This document shows positions 5,606 to 8,725 of a DNA stretch of 8,725 nucleotides, piece by piece. The stretch lies in contig CALMGO010000560.1 in NCBI GenBank assembly GCA_937863625.1, positions 1 through 8,725 on the forward strand, given 5' to 3'. The position numbers and the translations under genes are program-made. The notes below the pieces were generated by a model. That model was not told the DNA's origin and searched no databases. It saw only the letters and a program-made list of their open reading frames with translations. How positions within the stretch are numbered: position 1 is the stretch's first letter; every line of letters begins with the position of its first letter. Source of the DNA: an uncultured bacterium. GTDB lineage: Bacteria; Planctomycetota; DG-23; SLPQ01.

Positions 5606-7018
5606 TTACCTACCGAGGAGGGCAAGCACATTCTGCGGTATCGTATTTGCCGTCTGCAGCACCGAAGTGCCCGCGGACACGAGGATTTCGGCCCTGGTCA
5701 TATTGGCCGTTTCCTTGGCGAAATCTGTGTCGCGGATGTCGCTCTGGGCGGCCGTGACCGTCTCGAGGGCGACATTGAGGCTGTTGATATTGGTCTCGAA
5801 CGTGTTCCTCTGGAGGGCGCCCAGACGTCCGCGAAGGGTCGACACGGCAAGGATGGCCTCGTCGACTATCTCGCTGGCCGTCGCCGCGCCGTCGTTGGCC
5901 AGCGAATACGTGCCGCCGGTCACGATCTGGTTGAGGAACCCTACGCCGTCGCGTCCCAGACGCGCGGGGTTGATCGACTGGATGCCGATGTTGAACTGAC
6001 CGTTCACGTCGACCTTGCTGCCGATCTGGAAGAGCGCGCCGCCGCCGGTCACGCTGAACGTGCTGGCGCCTGCCGCCGCCCCTGCGTCGAGGTCGATGCG
6101 GGCCTGGAGGTTCACCGTGTTGACGTTGATCGTGTTGCCGCGGCTGTCAGCGCTCGAACCGTTGATCGTCGCCACAGCGTCAGCACCGGCGTCGCGGGCC
6201 GCCGTCGTGCCGAAAGTGCCCGTCAACGCGTTGACCGCGACAAACTGGTCGCTGCCGACCGAGGTGCTCGACAACACCATTCCGCTTACGCCCGCCGCCG
6301 AAAGCGCCGCCGAAACGCCCGTGACGTCGCTAATGGAGTTGATGGCGAAAACGATGGCCGACACAGCCGTCGAGCCGACGAATGAGAGGACTTCGCTGCC
6401 CTTGTTGCCTACGACTTCGATCGTGATATTCTGGCTGGCCGTAAGGCCCTGGGCCGAGAACCCGATCTGGGCAGCCGAGGCCGTCGAGACGATATTCACG
6501 ACCACCGGGACGTTGGAATTGCCGGCGAACTGCGCGGCGTAGACCGTCGCGGCCGCGACGTTCGAGCCGTCGATACCGCTGTAAACGTAGTCCAGGTTGC
6601 CGTTTAAGAGCGCCCTGCCGCCGAAAGACGCGCTGTTGGCAACGCGTGCGATCGACCGTACGGCAGAGTCTATCTGCAGCTGGTTTGCGTCGATTTCTTC
6701 TGTCGAAAGGGCTCCCGTGCTGGCCGCTTCCACCACTTTGTCGCGGATATCAACGAGAAGACTGTTGACCTCGTTCAGAGCGCCTTCGGTCGTCGCTATG
6801 ATATTGGTCGCGCGGGTGGTGTTGCTGATGGCCCTGCCGATGCTGACCATCTCGCTGCGAAGAAGTTCGCTTATGATGAGGCCTGCGGGGTCATCGGCTG
6901 CGGAGTTAATACGCAAACCGCTGGAGAGCCTTCGAAGGGATGAGGTCAGGTCCTTTTGGGCCCTGGCCAGGTCGTGCTGCGCCGTCAATGACGGAATATT
7001 TGTGTTTATCCGACTCAT
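5606..7018 (-). CDS. fliC: Flagellin (copy 1), complete
   Basis: This is the filament subunit, 470 residues, exported through the flagellar type III system. Residues 1-145 are the N-terminal D0/D1 helices: MSRINTNIPSLTAQHDLARA, LRRLSSGLRINSAADDPAGL (28-47), and the long helix through SFGGRALLNGNLDY (131-144). Residues 146-375 are the variable part. They include a flagellin-IN-like stretch, GLTASQNITIEVVG to FAINSISDVTGVSAAL (191-239), and GGGALFQIGSKVDVNGQFNI (325-344). Residues 376-470 are the C-terminal D1/D0 helices with DIRDTDFAKETANMTRAEIL, ending NVLALLGR. No cysteine is present. I chose ATG 7018, not the in-frame GTG at 7060, because the protein then starts at the conserved MSRINTN and AAGGAGG (7024-7030) stands 5 nt upstream. 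It is preceded by a sigma-28-like promoter and long leader and followed by a terminator, so it is probably monocistronic. It is a clear paralogue of the neighbouring copy. Confidence 0.97.
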   Translation of the reverse strand: MSRINTNIPSLTAQHDLARAQKDLTSSLRRLSSGLRINSAADDPAGLIISELLRSEMVSIGRAISNTTRATNIIATTEGALNEVNSLLVDIRDKVVEAASTGALSTEEIDANQLQIDSAVRSIARVANSASFGGRALLNGNLDYVYSGIDGSNVAAATVYAAQFAGNSNVPVVVNIVSTASAAQIGFSAQGLTASQNITIEVVGNKGSEVLSFVGSTAVSAIVFAINSISDVTGVSAALSAAGVSGMVLSSTSVGSDQFVAVNALTGTFGTTAARDAGADAVATINGSSADSRGNTINVNTVNLQARIDLDAGAAAGASTFSVTGGGALFQIGSKVDVNGQFNIGIQSINPARLGRDGVGFLNQIVTGGTYSLANDGAATASEIVDEAILAVSTLRGRLGALQRNTFETNINSLNVALETVTAAQSDIRDTDFAKETANMTRAEILVSAGTSVLQTANTIPQNVLALLGR

Positions 7019-7042
7019 CGTATCCTCCTTGAGGTAAATAGA

Positions 7043-7060
7043 GTAGACATCCTTGTCCAC
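7043..7060 (-). promoter_or_regulatory. Predicted CsrA-binding hairpin upstream of the flagellin ribosome site
   Basis: GTGGAC (7055-7060) pairs with GTCTAC (7043-7048) around the hexaloop AAGGAT; two outer pairs can extend the stem to 8 bp. GGACAAGGATGT matches the CsrA SELEX consensus RUACARGGAUGU at 11 of 12 positions, and the GGA is in the loop as in known high-affinity sites. It stands 12 nt upstream of the flagellin AAGGAGG, which itself contains a GGA 24 nt further on, within the range one CsrA dimer can bridge. Confidence 0.7.
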
Positions 7061-7099
7061 CCACTCGAGGGCCGCCGGTGCCCACCATGCGGCCCGATT

Positions 7100-7123
7100 T
7101 TACATCATCTGCATCACCTCCTT
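7100..7123 (-). promoter_or_regulatory. Strong ribosome site followed by a minimal ATG-ATG-TAA reading frame
   Basis: AAGGAGGTGAT (7113-7123) is an extended match to the anti-Shine-Dalgarno end of 16S rRNA. Eight nt after AAGGAGG come ATG ATG TAA (7100-7108). An ATG two codons earlier (7112-7114) is in frame but too close to the ribosome site to be the likely start. The encoded peptide would be Met-Met. The frame lies 82 nt before the flagellin ATG. It may recruit ribosomes to the leader, act as a regulatory stop-start element, or be a relic of a duplicated ribosome site. Confidence 0.5.
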
Positions 7124-7140
7124 GGCGCGTCTTTCCTGCC

Positions 7141-7161
7141 CCGCCGACATCCTTGCCGCGG
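7141..7161 (-). promoter_or_regulatory. Second predicted CsrA-type hairpin (AAGGAT loop)
   Basis: CCGCGGC (7155-7161) pairs with GTCGGCGG (7141-7148), with one bulged G, around the same AAGGAT hexaloop as the hairpin at 7043-7060. The match to the CsrA SELEX consensus is 9 of 12. It stands 17 nt upstream of the AAGGAGG at 7117-7123. Its outermost base, 7161, is also the last base of the preceding hairpin, so the two outer pairs compete. Confidence 0.5.
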
Positions 7162-7227
7162 GGGAGTCAGTCCCCTCACCGGCTCTCCAAGCCGGATTAT
7201 CATTCAAAGAGGCGGGACCATCCCGCC
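7161..7227 (-). promoter_or_regulatory. Three tandem small hairpins at the start of the flagellin leader
   Basis: In order on the minus strand these are GGCGGGA/TCCCGCC with loop TGG (7211-7227), CCGGCT/AGCCGG with loop TGGAG (7179-7195), and GGGGA/TCCCC with loop CTGAC (7161-7175). All stems are perfect. The first lies about 10 nt from the predicted 5' end and could protect the mRNA. The second again shows GGA in its loop. None is followed by a T run, so none is an attenuator by itself. Confidence 0.55.
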
Positions 7228-7241
7228 GGTGCTACCCGATA

Positions 7242-7269
7242 GTATCGACCCTCTCAAATAGGGCCTTTA
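7242..7269 (-). promoter_or_regulatory. Sigma-28-type promoter of flagellin copy 1
   Basis: On the minus strand TAAA (7266-7269) is followed after 16 nt by GTCGATAC (7242-7249). This fits the SigD/FliA pattern TAAA-N14-16-GCCGATAT with two -10 mismatches. It lies between the terminator of the upstream flagellin and the leader of this one. Sigma-28 control would place the filament genes in the late flagellar class. The 54 nt from 7270 to 7323 hold nothing I recognise. Confidence 0.75.
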
Positions 7270-7323
7270 GGGATTTTCCGACAATTTCGCCTTCCGGGGC
7301 ACGCGCCGCCTCCGCCACGCGAC

Positions 7324-7353
7324 AAAAAAAGGGGGCGGCCGGCGGCCGCCCCC
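7324..7353 (-). terminator. Intrinsic terminator after flagellin copy 2
   Basis: On the minus strand a 10-bp GC-only stem (7331-7340 with 7344-7353, GGGGGCGGCC and GGCCGCCCCC) has a 3-nt loop and is followed by seven T (7324-7330) and then GTC. It begins 19 nt after the flagellin stop. The other flagellin terminator in the window has the same T-run-GTC tail. Confidence 0.95.
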
Positions 7354-7372
7354 TGTCATGTGCGGGCTGTTT

Positions 7373-8725
7373 CTACCCGAGAAGCTTCAACACGCTCTGG
7401 GGAGTGGTGTTGGCGGTCGACAGCACGCTTGTGCCCGCGGAGACGAGTATCTGCGCGCGCGTTAGATTGGCAGTTTCGTTGGCGAAATCCGTATCGCGTA
7501 TGGTCGACTCGGCAGCGGTTGCGTTTTCGATGGCGACCCTGAGCGAATGGATATTGGTCTGCACGGTATTGAGTTCAAAGGCGCCGAGGCGGCCCCTCAT
7601 GGTTGCTATCTGCAGAATGGCCTTGTCCATGATGCGAAGCGCCTGGTTGGTCTCGCCGCTTATGAGGCTGTAGCGGCCTCCGGTGGTGACGTCGGAGAGA
7701 TACCCGAGTTCCGCCGTGCCGAGGCGTCCTGCGGCCACGCTTCTAATGCCGAGGTTGACCTGTTCGTTCGTTGAGACGCCTCCGCCGAGCTGGAAGAGGG
7801 CCCCTCCGCCAGTCACGGCAAACTGCGTCGTTCCGGTGAATGTGTCGGCCAGGGTAAGCTCCACAGAGAGTGCGGTGGTGTTGAGCTGAAGGACATTGCC
7901 CTTCGCGACGGCAAGAGAGCCGTTGATCGAGGCCACTGCGTCGGTGCCGGTGTCGCGCTCGCTGCTTGTGGCGGGGTTGGAGTAGAGCACCGTGGCGAAG
8001 GCGCCCGAAAGCGCGTTTATGCTTACGAACGCATCGCTCCCGGCTTCCTTAGACGTCATCACAAGAACCGTGCCCGACAGGCTCGCCGAGACGCCGGTCA
8101 CATCGCTTACGGTGTTTATCGCAAACATGATGGCGCTATTGGCGGTGGACCCTATGAAGGAAAGCGTTTCCACGCCGTCCTTGCCTGCGATCTCGATGGT
8201 TATGCTCTGGCTGGCCGAGAGCCCCGCCGCGGTAAACGCAAGCGCGCCGCCAAGCGCCGCCGAGGCCACGTCAATGACTATGGGGATGTAGGAATGCGTC
8301 CCGAACTGCACGCTCGCGATGTTAAGATCGGTGAGGTTGGTCGTGGAGATGCCGCTCGTAACGTAGTCGAGGTTCCCGTTCAAAAGCGGCGTACCGCCGA
8401 AGGTCGTCGTATTGGCGATGCGCGTAATCGACTGCACCGCCGAATCGACCTGCAGCTGGGCGGCTCTTATTTCCTCTCCGGTCAGCGCGCCGCGGTTTGA
8501 CGCTTGAACCGCAAGCGAGCGGATGTCCACCAGCAGCGCCGATACCTCGTTAAGCGCGCCTTCGGCCGTCGCGAGGACGTTGGAGGCTCTTTCGGAGTTG
8601 TTTACCGCCTGGTTCAGGGCTCCCACCTGCCCGCGCAGCATTTCCGAGATGATAAGCCCCGCCGGGTTGTCGCCGGCCTTGTTTATCTGGAGGCCCGACG
8701 AGAGCCTCCGCAGAGTGTCGCTTAG
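7373..8725 (-). CDS. fliC: Flagellin (copy 2), N-terminus beyond window
   Basis: The frame is open to the window edge; 450 residues are visible and, by alignment with copy 1, about 23 N-terminal residues are missing. The visible part begins in the D0/D1 helix with LSDTLRRLSSGLQINKAGDN and PAGLIISE. The first in-frame ATG at 8641 is internal. It continues through TTFGGTPLLNGNLDY, a flagellin-IN-like segment (GLSASQSITIEIAGKDG to FAINTVSDVTGVSASL), TGGGALFQLGGGVSTNEQVN and the C-terminal DTDFANETANLTRAQILV, ending SVLKLLG. The two copies are similar along their whole length, including the central region, so they are a tandem duplication. They differ mainly at residues 150-175 and 285-320 of copy 1. 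The stop is TAG at 7373-7375, followed by a strong terminator. Two flagellins may form a mixed or segmented filament. Confidence 0.96.
   Translation of the reverse strand, partial: LSDTLRRLSSGLQINKAGDNPAGLIISEMLRGQVGALNQAVNNSERASNVLATAEGALNEVSALLVDIRSLAVQASNRGALTGEEIRAAQLQVDSAVQSITRIANTTTFGGTPLLNGNLDYVTSGISTTNLTDLNIASVQFGTHSYIPIVIDVASAALGGALAFTAAGLSASQSITIEIAGKDGVETLSFIGSTANSAIMFAINTVSDVTGVSASLSGTVLVMTSKEAGSDAFVSINALSGAFATVLYSNPATSSERDTGTDAVASINGSLAVAKGNVLQLNTTALSVELTLADTFTGTTQFAVTGGGALFQLGGGVSTNEQVNLGIRSVAAGRLGTAELGYLSDVTTGGRYSLISGETNQALRIMDKAILQIATMRGRLGAFELNTVQTNIHSLRVAIENATAAESTIRDTDFANETANLTRAQILVSAGTSVLSTANTTPQSVLKLLG

Larger units (their letters stand above)
7019..7237 (-). promoter_or_regulatory. 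Long structured 5' leader of flagellin copy 1 with CsrA-type sites
   Basis: If transcription starts about 5-7 nt after the -10 element, the untranslated leader is about 215 nt, long for a flagellin gene. Reading downstream it holds three small hairpins (7211-7227, 7179-7195, 7161-7175), a hairpin with loop AAGGAT (7141-7161), AAGGAGG with a tiny reading frame (7100-7123), a second AAGGAT hairpin (7043-7060), and the flagellin ribosome site AAGGAGG (7024-7030). GGA triplets, the core of CsrA binding sites, occur at 7186-7188, 7134-7136, 7150-7152, 7119-7121, 7050-7052 and 7026-7028. Family knowledge: CsrA represses flagellin translation in Bacillus subtilis and FliW relieves it. Neither csrA nor fliW is in this window. 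Confidence 0.7.

Noticed and set aside
4681..5757. Long plus-strand open frame (358 codons) and similar ones at 3247-4374 and 1468-2343.
   Set aside because: They are antisense to well-supported fliD, flaG, fliS and flagellin genes, have low-complexity Arg/Ser/Pro-rich products and match no family.
5019..7060. Upstream GTG start at 7060 that would add 14 residues to flagellin copy 1.
   Set aside because: Those codons lie in the predicted CsrA hairpin and ribosome site. Starting at ATG 7018 gives the conserved MSRINTN start with ideal AAGGAGG spacing.
1..8725. CRISPR arrays, tRNA or rRNA genes, insertion sequences, phage attachment sites.
   Set aside because: No regularly spaced direct repeats, no cloverleaf sequences, no transposase or integrase frames were seen on either strand.

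Overview
This is a flagellar filament gene cluster. Every gene I can support lies on the minus strand, so the window reads from its right end (base 8725) to its left end (base 1). The order of transcription is: flagellin copy 2 (N-terminus cut by the window edge), flagellin copy 1, flaG, fliD (filament cap), fliS (flagellin chaperone), an unrecognised 204-residue protein, and a Maf/MptE-like motility accessory factor (C-terminus cut by the window edge). I saw no convincing gene on the plus strand; the long plus-strand frames are GC-rich shadows of these genes.

Organism: the DNA is GC-rich, roughly 60% by eye. Both flagellins have an MSRINTN-type start (complete in copy 1 only), a central flagellin-IN-type segment and a GGGALFQ..G...N.Q..IGI.S....RLG block just before the C-terminal helix. 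I associate that combination with Planctomycetota flagellins. The assignment rests on remembered family patterns and I hold it only moderately (about 0.6); another deep-branching Gram-negative phylum is possible.

Layout: 8725-7373 is flagellin copy 2, ended by a strong intrinsic terminator (7324-7353). From 7269 to 7019 there is a sigma-28-like promoter and then an unusually long, structured 5' leader of about 215 nt ahead of flagellin copy 1 (7018-5606). A second strong terminator (5556-5591) closes that gene. From about 5532 a second sigma-28-like promoter probably drives flaG-fliD-fliS-orf204-maf, whose genes are 4 to about 100 nt apart.

How the parts fit: the flagellins are the filament subunits. 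FliS holds them unfolded in the cytoplasm before export. FliD caps the tip and folds arriving subunits. FlaG is linked to filament length and architecture in other bacteria. Maf proteins are required for flagellin glycosylation with nonulosonic acids in several bacteria.

The most interesting part of the window is the flagellin leader. It holds two hairpins that each show the same AAGGAT hexaloop, one a near-perfect match to the CsrA SELEX consensus. Each hairpin stands just upstream of an identical AAGGAGG ribosome binding site. The first of those sites serves only a tiny ATG-ATG-TAA reading frame; the second serves flagellin. This suggests CsrA-type (probably CsrA-FliW) translational control with a duplicated module. 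The second notable point is a 907-residue FliD enlarged by four tandem repeats of about 110 residues.
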